DNA from: Isoetes taiwanensis | Lineage: Eukaryota; Streptophyta; Lycopodiopsida; Isoetales; Isoetaceae | Reading direction: 5' to 3' | Assembly: GCA_021234155.1 (NCBI GenBank) | Contig: JAJEKV010000096.1 | Location: 417,501 to 481,500, forward strand | DNA length: 64,000 bases | Part shown: positions 11,384 through 23,589 of the stretch, piece after piece | Layout of the letters: the number at the start of each line of letters is the position of its first letter | Numbering within the stretch: position 1 is the first letter of the stretch | The notes under the pieces: model-generated | Told to the model about the DNA's origin: nothing | The model's database searches: none | Seen by the model: only the letters and a program-made list of their open reading frames with translations | Made by a program: the position numbers and the translations under genes

Positions 11384-12473
11384 TCTTGTATATATATATA
11401 AAAAAAAAGGGTATCGCTTAGAAACCATCTTAAAGATTGAAAAGATTGTAGAGATGACTATCTAAATCTTGAAACCATCGCTTAGAAACCATCTTGAAGA
11501 TTGAAAAGATTTTAGAGATGACCACCTAAATCTCTGTGCATGACTATGTGAATTAGAAGGACTTTGTACTAAGTACAAAATGTTCTTATCCTATAATGTT
11601 CATAATCCTACTTCATCCCCCATTGAAATGGGCACGATAAAAGTATATTGATCAAACATCATGATTACTATATTAGTATGAACACATCATTAAGACTCAT
11701 ATTAAGAAACATGTGGCTATATGATTATCTCAATTCTGTCTTTATGAAATAACTAAAGTCAAGAACACACATTATTTAGGCAATGCCATCACACCAAGGC
11801 TTCTAATGCTTTGATCATTTGCATGTTGGTAAAAGTGTCATGTTCAATGTTAGAGTAGATGCCATAATTAATATATGTGCTTGGTCCAACGTAACAATCA
11901 AGATTAGATCCCAAATACATATATACAAAAATCTACATGTTCAATGTTAGAGTGGATGCCATGATTAGTATATGGTACATCCTTTTCAAACAGACAAAGT
12001 CCCAACACCTACGATCCCATAAAAGAAACCTCTACAAAATCATACCCCCTCTAGAATCATACGACCCCCTATTTTTTGGTTCCTCATTTTCCTTATTTTT
12101 GGTCCAGCTGTGGAAAAAACAATTTTGGAGACAAAAGACCTCCCCAAAAACTTTAAACCTTAGGAAAACGGATCCAACATGTGAAATATTGTTGGCATAA
12201 AGCTTTTTGATCAACATAATTTGATCAAAATGAAAGTATAATTACATCTTCATGTGCCACACCTCCCCTTTTAGGAATCTTAATATAGCAATTGTAACAT
12301 TAAATACATACCAAACTGCAAATATATGAACATAAAACGTAGTATTTTCTTTCTAGTACAATTTACTATTTTACTTTTAAATATAACTAAGTTGTTGAGA
12401 AAATGTTTGAAATTTCATGGCCACCTAAATAGAAATATATTTATGCCCGGCAACGCCGGGCACCCGTTACTAG
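11384..12473 (+). mobile_element. Helitron-like element (3' end clear, 5' end tentative)
   Basis: The 3' terminus has a perfect 7-bp hairpin, GCCCGGC-AAC-GCCGGGC (12445-12461), eight bases, then CTAG and a host T (12470-12474), which is the classical Helitron ending. A related end lies at 52114-52139. The 5' end is less sure: TCTTGTATATATATA at 11384 resembles plant Helitron starts, but the preceding base is G and not the expected A. The interior has two ~60-bp tandem repeats (11415 and 11479) and two ~40-bp repeats about 98 bp apart (11838 and 11936). No Rep/helicase, so non-autonomous. Confidence 0.65.
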
Positions 12474-12511
12474 TAGCACTTTCTATAGATAGATAGATAC
12501 ATAAATAGTAC

Positions 12512-12540
12512 CTTTTTTTTTTTTTTTTTTTTTTTTTTTT
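12512..12540. repeat. poly(T) tract
   Basis: A run of about 29 T between the Helitron end and the glutamate decarboxylase gene. It may be a minus-strand retroposon tail, but no retroposon body is recognisable next to it. Confidence 0.8.
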
Positions 12541-12666
12541 CAATGTCATACCACATGATAGCATCTATGGGACATATAACCCTCCCTAAATATCCCAAGA
12601 GAGACTTCAATACAAGATCTCCTAATTGCTAGCCCAAAAGGCTAGCCACTAACCACAAGGAGGAGA

Positions 12667-14672
12667 TCAACAAGCTGCCTTCTTCCATATCTTAAAACTC
12701 TTAGCGGATTTCATGATTTCCTCCAATACATTAGCAACTCTAACAACTATGTGTTCTCCATCACGTGTGAGATTCTCACTGAGCCTAGGGGATCTAAGCT
12801 CCTCGGGTTGTTGATCTAGAACCTCTTTCATGGCTTCAAGAAGTCGAGGGGGTCTGGCATCTAGCTCTTTAAGAACATAAGTAATGTCATGGACCAACCT
12901 TTCAGCCATATTTCTACTAAAATCAGCTCTGACTACAACCCTAAGGAGGGTCACATCCTGTGCATCAGGTGCCATGGTATATGCAGGCACAATCCACCCA
13001 AACCTACGCAAATTTTCAGCAATTTCATATTCATCATGAAGGGACCTGTCCTTTAGAGCAAACGCCACCACTGGTACCCCCTGTTCCTTAGATAGTATAT
13101 CAAACCTTCCTGTCCTTTTTATGCCTTCTGTTAAATATTTTGCATTTGCTGTGCAATTTTGCATGATTCGTTTGTATCCCTACAACATGTGTGACATGGG
13201 TTAAAATTGTTACATAAGGAGTTCTTGGGTTTACAAGGATAATACCTCGAATCCGTACCGAATGAGTTGGTAATATTGTGCTATTACTTGGCTAGCTCCT
13301 ATGTCAAGCGAGGATATTGGTAACTTTACAAGTTCAAGAAACTTATGACAAAATAGCAACACAAAAGATATGGTAATATAAAAAAAAAAAGTTAAAGAGA
13401 GAGAGAGAGAGAGTTTTTTATGAATGATATGCTAAAAAATGGTATGAAGATGCTCTTTAAAAGAAAGAAGGAATTGACACAAGCAATCAAAAAAGAGAAG
13501 TCAAGTCAAGAATAAAATATACCTTTGGAGAAATTGAGAGTAAAAGTGGGCTGGTCACTGCCCAAGTAGTTGACATGGAAAATGAGCTCCTCAGGAAGAT
13601 CCTCTTTGCTTCTCCATACAACCCATCCAATGCCAGCATAAACAAGCCCATATTTATGGCCACTTACATTTATACTTTTGACCAGGTCAAGCCTGAAATC
13701 CCATTTCAGCTCTGGGTACAAGAATGGAGCAATGAAACCTCCACTTGCTGCATCCACATGGATTGGAGTATTAAACCTACAACACAGAGCCATTAATTAG
13801 AATCTTCTCTTTCTTTCTGTTTTCCAATTTCAGAAGTTACCAGATAATTTAATTACCCTGTATTGGCATTTTTTGCTTTCAACAGAGTGTTCAAAAGTTC
13901 AACATCTTCAAATTCACCATTATATGTAGATCCCAAAATTGCACACACACAAATGGTGTTCTCATTCACAAGTTCTACTGCCTTGTAAGGGTCCATGACA
14001 TAGTGATCCTTTGTAAGCTTAACTTCTCGCAATTCGACTTCGAAATAGCGCGCGAATTTTTCCCAGCAGACCTGAACAACAAGCAAAAAAGATATATGCA
14101 TGGATCACAGAAAAGTTTCATGATACTTAATGGACTTACTTCATTTTTGCATAAGTAATACCTGGACATTGGCTCCAGTAACAATATTTGGTTTGTCATA
14201 TGGCAAGCCCTGTTCTTTTCGCTTCTTCTGCCATTTTCTTTTAAATGCCAAACCAGCCAGCATAATGGCTTCAGAGGATCCAACAGTACCAACTCCAACT
14301 GCAGATTCTTCGGGTTTAAGGGGGGCATGGAACATCCTGGCTATCATGTTCACGCATCGATCCTGAGATTAAGATCAAATTGTTAAAATTCTTGGCATTC
14401 AGGCGCAGATAGATAAATTAGATGCATAATTTGAACCTTGAGTTCATTCCTTTAAATTTAAACATACCTGGATCTCTGTAGTGACCGGGTATTCGTCCAT
14501 GTCTATGTAGTTTTTGTTCATGGCCTGCATCACCAGCTTGTCGCATTCTGGCTCCATCCACGTTGTAACAAAGGATGCTAAATTAAGCCTTGGATTCCCA
14601 TCCAACATCAGTTCATCATTTATTATCTGATACGCCACATCTTTTGGGGTTTCCTTTTCTGGCAAATTGAAT
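12667..14672 (-). CDS. GAD: glutamate decarboxylase (GAD), six exons visible, first exon missing
   Basis: PLP enzyme that decarboxylates L-glutamate to GABA in the cytosol. Minus-strand exons with GT-AG borders and continuous phase: 14468-14672, 14162-14362, 13857-14071, 13523-13776, 13246-13298 and 12667-13179 (stop TGA), giving about 479 codons against roughly 500 in plant GADs. Family signatures include [57 protein letters not shown] and the PLP-lysine segment [15 protein letters not shown]. The C-terminus keeps the Trp and lysines (FKIWKKAAC) expected of a calmodulin-binding tail, though it is short. The first visible exon opens in phase after a TTTTTCAG acceptor, so an upstream exon of about 30 codons is expected; I did not find it between 14673 and 17000. 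There are no stops or frameshifts, so the gene may be active. Confidence 0.93.
13396..13413. repeat. (GA)n microsatellite in GAD intron
   Basis: Nine GA units inside the 224-bp intron 13299-13522, next to an A-run. Ordinary intronic simple repeat. Confidence 0.9.
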
Positions 14673-15479
14673 CTGAAAAACCAATCAACCAACATTTGGA
14701 GTTTCAAAATACATTTTAATGTTCAGACATAATCCAACGCCAAAAAGCTGCATCAAATCAGTGCTAGTTACTGCTATATTGCATAGTCTAAACTGTATTT
14801 TATTCTGCATTCAAATAAAAATCAGGTAAGAGAATTTATTAGTGCCTTGAGAGGGCATGTTGGCTGTATGTAGATTCAAAGGTACTGGCTTTATAATTGA
14901 AGCTGCCATTCATCTGCAATCTAGGCAACATGGTTTTAATTTGGGCAAATGGAACAAGCAATGCGGGCAAAATTGGATCTTCCGAATGCCCTGCTGATCC
15001 AGATATAAGGCATGTTGCAGTGTTAAGTTAGATTTATTTAATGCTTGTTTATGAAGCATCTCTTATGAAGCATCGCCGTAGGATCACTTTTCCATTAATC
15101 ACGTCTCAAGTGGTATATACTTTCGGGATATTACAAATCCTTTTTTTCCACTATAATATGCTACATTTCCCTTCATACTTTTGATTGAGTAAAATAACAT
15201 AGTTTCCTCTATTTCAAGGTACGCATATTTTAAAAAACAAGGTCTTCCTAGTGCTTTATGCTCACTCCAACTAGTTCATCAGTTCTAATCCTACTAGCCA
15301 TAATCACGTGCATCTGCGCATGTAAATTACATTACACTTACGTCCTCTTAGCCGCCTACTTATGGTGGTTCTATGGTGGCATGGGACCTTAACAACCTCT
15401 ATGCGCCGCAACATCCTTTGCATATCGAATAACGTGCAAGCAATTTTCTATCTAGTGTTATGTTAACACTCAATATGTG
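14673..15479. other. region 5' of GAD, no exon found
   Basis: This should hold the first GAD intron and possibly the first exon and promoter. I looked on the minus strand for the conserved N-terminal sequence of plant GADs and saw no convincing match. No TATA-like signal can be tied to a start. Confidence 0.4.
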
Positions 15480-15850
15480 ATGTCCGTTGCCTTGCACTGT
15501 GAGAGAAGTTTAACTTTTATGAGTTGTCAATTTGCTAGATCCATTCTGTTTTTCATCATGTCACATTGTGACAGTTGGCCCTTCATAATCATGTATGCAC
15601 CACCTAACCTTTGTTTAGGATCGAATATTAAATTAGTACAAGCATATCTCTTTACCCTCCTTTTCTTAACCCCCCCCCCCCCCGTTTTTTTTCCTCTTTG
15701 CTGATGTAAAACTAGTAGACACATGGATGGGTCTATATGCATTTTGCAGATGTAAAACCAGTAGAGACATGGAAGGGCCTATATGCATTTTACAAGAAAC
15801 GTGACTTCACTACCTTATTTATCACGATCTTCCTTCAGCTTGGTTAAACC
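15480..15850 (+). repeat. dispersed repeat X, plus orientation
   Basis: About 370 bp that reappears in reverse complement at about 23590-23940. Shared blocks include TGCACTGTGAGAGAAG-like, TCATCATGTCACATTGTGA, TAGGATCGAATATTAA-like, GCTGATGTAAAACTAGTAG (twice, about 15701 and 15750) and ACTACCTTATTTATCACGA. A C-run of 14 lies at about 15670-15683. No coding potential. It could be an unrecognised transposon end or an LTR relic. Confidence 0.75.
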
Positions 15851-16572
15851 TTCTATCTCCAGAAAGAGAAAGAAGATGCTCCTGCTATAAAAGGAGATGT
15901 GCAAAGGGGAACTACATTACCAGATTAGGGCATATCAGTAGGTGCGCCATCTCCAAAAATATAGAAATAAGTACAGGTATTAATGCTAAGCTTCTGCCAA
16001 CGAGCTCTCCTTTTACCGTTACCCCTCCATTCAACTTGTTCAACAAGTAGTTCAACAGGCAGAAGGAGCAATCTCCAACGAGGTTCCGCAAAATCAGAAG
16101 GTCCCTTGGCAAATGGTGTTATCCAAATGCAGAACAAGGTCCAGAAACATTGCTAGGAAAGTTAAAGGCGCTGGAAATAATCACGCACCAAAAATTGCAA
16201 AGGGCACATCTCAAACAACGTCTGCTCTGTCTGTCTACATAACGGAGGTAACTTCAAGTGAAAAAGATGATACAGTAGATATCATTGACAGAGGTGCCAT
16301 AAAAGAGAGACATTCATAAACGAGCTTAGTGGTTCATAGGGACAATAATAACTGGGCAGACTCATAAATGTTTGAAAATATGGAGATGTTAGAAAATCCT
16401 TTTGTTCTAGTAGGGAAAAAGAACAAGATGGATACCAATGGGGTATGAATGTGATGAAAAGAAAAAAGTCGTCAACCCCTTCCCTCAGTAGCTTGTATGA
16501 CACTAAGGTGCAGTTGAAAGAGAACTAGCCTTGGGAGAGTGGGGTTCAACTCTTCTTGTGTTCTTATATATG
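15851..16572. other. no supported gene
   Basis: Contains a plus-strand frame at 16113-16319 with basic residues just upstream of the LINE endonuclease relic. By position it could be a remnant of that LINE's ORF1 or 5' UTR, but I see no coiled coil, RRM or zinc knuckle to prove it. Confidence 0.4.
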
Positions 16573-17058
16573 AATTATAAAATCACAAGTTGGAATATCA
16601 GAGGGGTGAAATCCTTGGAATTTAAATGCAATAGGCTTGCAATAGCCCTAAAAAAATGAATTCAGACATTATCTGTCTACAGGAAGACAAGTGTAAGCAA
16701 GGGGAAATTGGCATGTTGTTGAAAACATTAGGCAACGAGTACGTTGGAATTGCTTTAGTGTGGGAACATTGATTGCATGGAATAACACAATCAAAGTAAC
16801 AACTTCCATAGTAGATAAATTTGGAAGGTGGTCGATTATCATTAAGCAACAAGATAACAAAACATAGGGGATTCTGAACATTTACGCTCATAATAATTCG
16901 AGGGGAAGAGCCACACTATGGGCAACTCTTAGGCACAAGGTGAAAAATTTCGGGGATCATGTAGCATGGTTGATGCTTGAAGATTTCAACATGGTAGAGG
17001 CAGTTGAGGACCGAGGTGGGGCAACCTCTGAAATTGTGAGTGGTTTTGAGAAGGCACT
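16573..17058 (+). pseudogene. LINE AP-endonuclease relic
   Basis: Across several frame changes and stops, the plus strand encodes the order of motifs of a plant LINE endonuclease: KITSWNIRGV at the start, DIICLQE, GRWSIIIKQQDN, LNIYAHNNSRGRATLWATL, then DFNMVEAVEDRGG. These are the catalytic Asn, Glu and Asp-Asn regions of the exonuclease/endonuclease fold. At least one frameshift near 16760 and TAG/TGA stops break it. RT is absent; sequence unrelated to LINE follows at 17059. The motif spelling (SWNIRG, DFNMVE) differs from the L1-like LINE at 59.9 kb and fits the zf-RVT-bearing clade seen at 7.5-8.6 kb. Confidence 0.75.
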
Positions 17059-18054
17059 GTGACGCTCCCAGAATCTATACGATGCTCCCATCGTACAAAT
17101 ACGGGAATTCCCCTCCCGTGGCGACTACATCACCATGGTAGGGCCCTTCGTCATACTCGGACCACTTGGGATGGGCAAGTGTCCGGGCGAGGAACACGGA
17201 GGTGTCATTCGTCCTACGTCCTCTATGGGAATCCTATACAGCAGAAGCGTATATACATGTTAGCATATAACAATCAAGCTGAAATAATATACCACCACGA
17301 AGGGTGGCCCATCCATCATCATCAATTAAAAGACAATACAAGCATAAATAACATAAGTATCCCAGCATGACAAGGGCGTTACCCTGGGCTCAGACTCCAT
17401 GGGGTCAACTGATGGTCAGGGCCTCAAGAGATCAACGGATGGAAGTATAGCATGGCGTTGCCTGACATAGGACAATGGCTAGAGTAGTCTACTCCATCCG
17501 CTCCTCCTGTGCACACTTTGCAAATAGGCTGAAACATGCTATGGCATGCTTGTAGCCCTTCGGAGACGCAATCCCAAGGAATCACCCCATGAGATTACAG
17601 TTACATCTCTCCGATCCGATGAGGTAGGTCAGAGAAGCTTCTCCTCCCGGATCACAAGAAGAAGGAGCTTCAAACGATGAACGGTACCATTCAACAAGTT
17701 CAGCTACTGTGATAAAGAGATAGATTTGAATATTATATCGGGTCTTAAGAACTTGGAGCTTGAACTTTTCAAACAGAAAACAGACATATGTGGAATCTAA
17801 TATAGCTAGCACTGTGGTTGTTGAATCTGTTAGTGTTTCTGGAGTAGGAATTTTCAGGGTTGATGAAAAAAATGGCACGGTAGTAGAGGTACATGGTGTT
17901 CCTGCTGAAGGCAAATCTCCTCTCTGTCTAGTTGTCCCCATTCCTCTAATGGAGCAACTACATCCCAATGCACTTTCACGTACTTAAAGATAACATCATG
18001 TCCCATAAATAGCAAACTTAAGAAATTACTATTGGAGATTGGAAAACCTAGCAG
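17059..18054. other. no supported gene; possible 5' part of the SWIM pseudogene
   Basis: Begins abruptly with a more GC-rich block (17059-17230) after the LINE relic, suggesting a junction. From about 17990 the sequence may contain the decayed N-terminal part of the next gene (a WNVCHNI-like stretch at about 18057), offset by one base from the continuing frame. Confidence 0.35.
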
Positions 18055-20908
18055 GTGGAATGTCTGCCACAATATTACAATGGAAAAATTATTTTTGAGT
18101 TGCCAGGTCAGTCCATGAGTAAAACACCAATGGATGGTATGCAACATTCGGTTGATCCCCATGTATGGACGACTGACATACCTAGTTTTGATGGGACAGT
18201 CAGGCTATCATATTGTGGTGGTCACTTGCAATGTAAAAACATGTCTTGTGATCATTTATTGACTAAAAGCAACCACAATGAGTTGCACTGGAGAGGTGCA
18301 TTGCAGAGAAGACCTGAGATTGGTGAACTAACTTCATTCCATGGATCTATAAGCTGTGAATATTGTCATCTGGCACCAACTTGTGTGGCACGATGTCTGG
18401 TGTCCATGTACTATTGTTTGCCTAACAGAATTACAGAAACAAGACTAGCTGTCCATACTGGGGACCTATTAAAAAAGCAGAATGCAGAAGTCAAGTGAAG
18501 CGGATGAGGGACTTAGTTAATTCAGACACAACCTTACATCTTGGTGGGCCAAGACCTAAACAGAACAAATTAGCTATAGATGAAATTGTTCGCTCAATTA
18601 TGGGCTCAACGGAGGGAGATAGTGTTGAGAAGATGTATGTGGATCAAATAAACGAGTTATTGACAAGGTTGGAACCAGTATACAATCAAAGAAGGTATGA
18701 TATTGATACTATGTAAGAAATTATATTAACAAGTTATTTGACATGAAGAATCTTGCGTGTCTAGGTTGAAGAGATGGATTGACGATGCAAGGAGAAGAAA
18801 TAGGCAGTGTTCAGATGATATTTCAGGATTATTGGAGTTAAAGAAAAGAAGCAAACATGAATATTTCCATGGATCTAAATTTACTTACCAGCTTCATGAT
18901 CCGCTAAATGAACGCTGTTACATTTTCAAAATGTCTACAACTGGTCCTGGATCAGGGGTTGATTTGGTCAACAGGATGAGACCTAGTGGTGATCTTTGCA
19001 ACAGCTGGGTACATTTTGATCATGTCAAACGAATTCAAGGGTGGACAACCTTAGCTTGTCATGTGTATGATCATAAGTAAGCGGATTGTGAAAATCAAAT
19101 GAAACAAGTTCATTATTAAGTTTCTGACATGCTAGTTTTACATGCAGAATTAAAGGCCTGTTGACAATTGCAGTTTGTGACATGAAGACAGAAGATGCAG
19201 AGGCACAGAAAAAGTTTTGGAGGAAACTTAATAAGGTTATAGTATCAAAAGATTTTTCCAAAGCTGAGTTTTTTGGGTCTATGGCAGACGAAGCTCAACC
19301 AAATTGGATTGCAGTTCGGGAAGTTTTCTTCAATGGCGAGATTAGACCTGAAAAAGAGCGTTCGTGTTACTTCCATTTTGAGCAATGCATGCATCGACAT
19401 ACAGAAAGACACTTGCCAAAGGAATATTGGGATGCCCATAAAGATTTGTGTAGAAAATGGCATCAATCTGCAACTGAAGAGGAAGCAGATAAAATATACC
19501 ACTCAATAATGGATTGGTGGGTGGGCAAGACTTCAGATAACCATATTAATGTTTTGAGTTCTTGGCTATCATGGTGGCATCATAGGGTTAGCAGATGGGG
19601 TAGGTTAATGGTCAATAAACGGAACTGGCAGACAACAATACATATTCCACAAACAAACTTATCAGAGGCAAAGTATGGGAGTTGGTTAGCAGCATCAGGA
19701 AACAAGAACAATTTTTCCTTGTATGATGCCTCCCTCTTCGATCTCACAGAAGCTGTTTTTCAAAGTACCAAATACAAATCATTTCTAGATTGTAACTACT
19801 TAGGGACTGGTCCAGGTGTGTCAGATCTTTTTAATAGATTGCAAAATCGTCAAAGCAGTGGAGCTAAGACTAAGGAGGTAACCAATGTTATAAATTTGGA
19901 GGCCGAAATGGCTGGCTTTGAAGAGCATGATAGCAGTGCAGGAGGTAACTTGAAGACTATATACAAGAAGCAACGTTCCATAGACACAGTTGATCTCACA
20001 GCAGAATCAGGGACTCATCGTCCAGACAAACATGCAACTGATGTTAGTAGAGTACATAAGGATGATCCTGTAGTGAGGACTCTTTTTAATGATTATTTAG
20101 AAGAGAAGTAAGTGCACAGGTCTCTTTGGGTCATTCGAAGAACAGATGCAAGCAGTAAGGTCCGATGCCAAGGGCAGAAGTCAGAAAATGGAAAAAAATG
20201 TAACAATCCAATTAACGTGGGTATACAACCAACAGCTGCTCCTTGCTTTTATGGGTTAAAGGAATTCCGGGGACAACGGGTATCACAAATGATGTGGTTT
20301 TGTCCCAGTGTTGTTGAATACACATGGTTTCCGGATAAGTCTTTGGTGTGTCCCCCACGAAGACCACCATTATGGCCTGTTGATAAAGATACTGATTTAA
20401 CCAATGAAGAGATTGAGAAACTTGGAGCAGCGGGCTTCTTATTGGGTGGTAGATCTCAATCTAGCTTGACAGCAGCCAACGCAGCATCTAGTATACAAGC
20501 ACGTAGATCCACCATGGCAGGATCTGCTAGCTCTGTCAAAAGCAGAACAAAAATGACAAGGAAGGGGAAGGTTGTTAATTACAGAAAAGAAATGAATGGA
20601 GAGACGAAGGTGAGATTTGAGCAGTCAAAGAGAATGGTGGATTCTGTGCAAGAAAAGACCTACTTGAAAAATAAACATGTGGACTATGTAATAAACGTGA
20701 AGATAACACATACATTGTATCCATTAAGGAAGAGCCAGAATGCAGTTGTCCAGACTTCATCCACATGGAAAGGATTAGAGGATTCATTCCTTGCAAGCAC
20801 TTGTTGTACGTATACAATCAAGTGCTTGGAATCGATCCAGTGTCAGACCCTCCAGTGATCCAGCCAATGCTAATAGAAGCCGTGTTGATACATATACTAC
20901 CAAAGTAG
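18055..20908 (+). pseudogene. MULE-like transposase/SWIM zinc-finger gene, intron-containing, decayed
   Basis: An N-terminal cysteine-rich part (YCGGHLQC...C, CEYC...C) leads to a transposase-like core: VHFDHVKRIQGWTTLACHVYD, LLTIAVCDMKTEDAEAQKKFW, FFGSMADEAQPNWIAV (likely catalytic Asp), then CYFHFEQCMHRH. It ends in a SWIM finger, CSCPDF...CKHLLYVYN (CxCxnCxH), with TAG at 20906. Two short introns splice cleanly: 18713-18764 (52 bp) and 19077-19147 (71 bp). Lesions: a one-base loss near 18465, an in-frame TAA at 20109 and a frame slip near 20701 just before SWIM. FAR1/MULE proteins use this architecture to bind and move DNA. I found no flanking inverted repeats, so a decayed domesticated copy is possible. 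Confidence 0.75.
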
Positions 20909-21156
20909 TTGTCAGTTGTAGTGAAGTTTATGCATTGCTAATTCTTTATTAAGTTGGGTAACAGATTCAGTAAAGTTGTGATGTAAACCAGTTCATTTCA
21001 ATACAACAGATTATGACTTTGGTTTAAGGAAAACTTGTGACCGTGTGAATTGCAAGAACAATTACAAAGACATATAACATTTTTAGTACAGAAAGGTAAC
21101 AGGTTAGGTACATGCAATGAATTTGCCAGAAAATTTCTTATATTCAAGTTTTTTGC

Positions 21157-21300
21157 CCAGAGGGCTACACATTTTGCCCGAAGGTCTTTCAAAATTCACA
21201 AGAGCCCGAAGGCTTCAAATCTTTTCAAGAAAAAAGCCCGGAGGCTTGTAAGCATAGGGTTTGGCTGGAGGCATATACACGAGAAAAGCCCGGAGGTATG
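21157..21300. repeat. GCCCGRAGG short dispersed motif array
   Basis: Five occurrences of GCCCGAAGG/GCCCGGAGG or a close variant in about 140 bp (around 21158, 21176, 21212, 21236 and 21287) with 15-50 bp spacing. It follows the SWIM pseudogene and might belong to its 3' UTR. Confidence 0.5.
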
Positions 21301-21474
21301 TACAATAAAAAAGCAAAGAAAAAAAAGGGGCTCCACCGTTTCAATTTCCTTCTTCTGTTTCACCATCTGCATCAGAAGAAGAAAAAGAGAAGTCTTGTTA
21401 GGTAGATGCTTAAAAAAATAATGTACGAGTGCAATTACCTTTCAGCATTGCCAGGAACTCCTCGAAATCGGAAG

Positions 21475-21720
21475 ACTCGGGGCGCATTGCTGACGTGGAA
21501 ACCATCTCGGCATGTTGTCCAAGACCCGTGCTGACGTGTCAGCCCCCCGTTATCAGCCAAGTACCCCTGTTATCAGCCGAGGCGTGCGCGACGGGCCTAG
21601 AGCCGCCCCGGGTGGTCCGGCGCGGGCAAGGGCGCATCGCTGACGTGGAAATCCCGGTGCGCCGTCCAGGACCTGCACTGATGTGTCGTGCACCCATTAT
21701 CAGCCGTGGCACGGGAGGAG
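21475..21720. repeat. GC-rich imperfect tandem duplication
   Basis: GCGCATTGCTGACGTGGAAA (about 21482) recurs as GCGCATCGCTGACGTGGAAA (about 21631), and each is followed by a similar block ending in TTATCAGCC. The period is near 150 bp. The GC content is well above that of the surroundings. It overlaps the 3' part of the minus-strand frame described next. Confidence 0.6.
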
Positions 21721-21998
21721 GCCGCCAACTCAGGCTTTAGGCGGCAATGTTGGCTCCCAATCCATCTCTCCAGCACACCTGTCACAAATTCTTGCTCTGA
21801 AAGTTCCTCTTCTTCCTCATTCTTTGATTCTTCATCAGAGGAATCAGAGGAAGTTAGAGCAAGAAACCTAGGTAGCGGAGGGAAGACCTCTTCGAGCCGT
21901 AACAGATGCCTCTTGGAAGACACCTCCGGTTCTTCAGCTGCGGATCTCTTCATAGCTAAATGTGTTGGGTGAAGAATGTGATGGCACAAAGGCGCCAA
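21597..21998 (-). CDS. hypothetical acidic protein or first exon
   Basis: I do not recognise it. The minus-strand frame has an internal Met followed by KRSAAEEPEVSSKRHLLRLEE, a proline-rich patch, then a serine/acidic run (SSDSSDEESKNEEEEE) and EFVTGVLERWIG. The acidic cluster and the positional match to a GC island (21430-21960) are consistent with the first exon of a nuclear protein. The last third runs into the GC-rich tandem repeat and is probably not coding; a donor GT could end the exon near 21760. Confidence 0.3.
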   Translation of the reverse strand: MAPLCHHILHPTHLAMKRSAAEEPEVSSKRHLLRLEEVFPPLPRFLALTSSDSSDEESKNEEEEELSEQEFVTGVLERWIGSQHCRLKPELAASSRATADNGCTTHQCRSWTAHRDFHVSDAPLPAPDHPGRL

Positions 21999-23589
21999 AC
22001 TGAGCGTGAAGAGATATATGCCAGAATAGAAGTAGAAATCGTAGAAATGATTCGACTTTTAGTCCTATAAACCATCATTTAATGCCATTATTTGCATGTC
22101 TCAAAATTCGAGCCATGCAGTAATACCATAAATATTCAATATCTTCCGTATTTAACCGTTTTTCAAATACCATATGATTCGAATTTAATCTAAAGATCAA
22201 TACCAATATGATTCGAATTTAACCTATAATTTAATACTAATATGCTTCGTAACACTATGACGATAATTGGGATTTCAAGCCTATTCAAATGATCTTGACC
22301 AGACTTATAAACGTTTGTAACAAATGGTAAAAGTAAGGGTGTGTATATTAAATTGTTAAGATAGAACACATTGCTGAGTAACTTAATTTAAGTAGGTAAG
22401 TAGGAGATGGCTTATAGTCTCCATGCAGATGAGGAATAGTTTGTCACGTTTGTCTGATATTGTCACACAATACTGTGACATAATTTTGCCCCGATGCTTA
22501 TATATATATAACATTTGGATTGCAAGGCTTTTATGGGCAATTAAATCAGATGCATAGTTTACTGCACTCAAAAAAATGGAAATCGGGGATTAGATCTGAA
22601 CCAAGTGACATATTCTAGTCTTGTTGAAGACTTCAACAAGTGTGGTGCGATGGAATTAGCATGTAGGTTCTTAACCAAAAATGCGACAGGGTGGGATTAA
22701 TCTCAGGCCTACTATGTTGCGCATTCTTATAAATAGTATGGTGAAGATTGGCCAGGAAGAGATGGTTGAAGAAATCTTCTAAGACACTTTAGATGTTACA
22801 CAATCAAGAAATGTTTTACTTCCTTGAAAGACTATCAGCGTTTTGGCAATGAAAGCTCCATCATGCTGCATAAGGATGAGCTACATCAAAATGATGGTCC
22901 ATGCTTGGCTCATTACATTGATGTTTAGTAAGTATCCAGCTTGAACATATTTCTAGAGATGACTCGAAGGAAATGATCTTGTTTTCAGTTTCATATGCTT
23001 GATCTGAGTCTATCCTTTCAAAAATTAATGAGGATATATTTTAGTAAGTTTGATAAATGAGGCATTAATATGAGTTACCTTTACTGGCCCTACGCATTAA
23101 GGTTGCAGAAAGCTACAAATGAGAGGTCCATTGTGCTATGTTTAACAAAGAAAAGCAATGTTTGAATCAAACCAAGAATGTTAAGAAACAAGGTGCAAGT
23201 CACTATATGGACTGCGCCTTCCAATATGCAATTATGAATGAAGAACAAACTCTAAAAGTCCTCTAAGAATACGTCTTTATAGTAGAACTCTATTGCAAAC
23301 TTCAAATTATTGTTGAATTCATGACCTTAAAAAGTTGACTTCTGCATAACTTTTGGATCTAGAAATATACTTGAATGTTTCCAGACTGCATAAACATCTA
23401 AGGCTGGGTGGCCGTAGGCATGGTTAGGTATTTGTGCAGAAGTGTTTCCAATTTGGGATATAGATAACTTTATGGCTACATTTTACACACACGAGTAGTC
23501 ATATGCATTGTCTTCATAAACTATGAAGGCAAGAATTTATTTACAATTGCGTATATATATTCATGAATGTTATCCCATTGCAGGTAATT
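21999..23589. other. no supported gene
   Basis: AT-rich spacer with only short open frames. Around 22640-23300 the plus strand reads like decayed gag/pol-type sequence, but I cannot identify a motif. Confidence 0.4.

Noticed and set aside
14130-14366. Plus-strand frame opposite GAD exon 3
   Set aside because: It is the antisense shadow of conserved GAD coding sequence.
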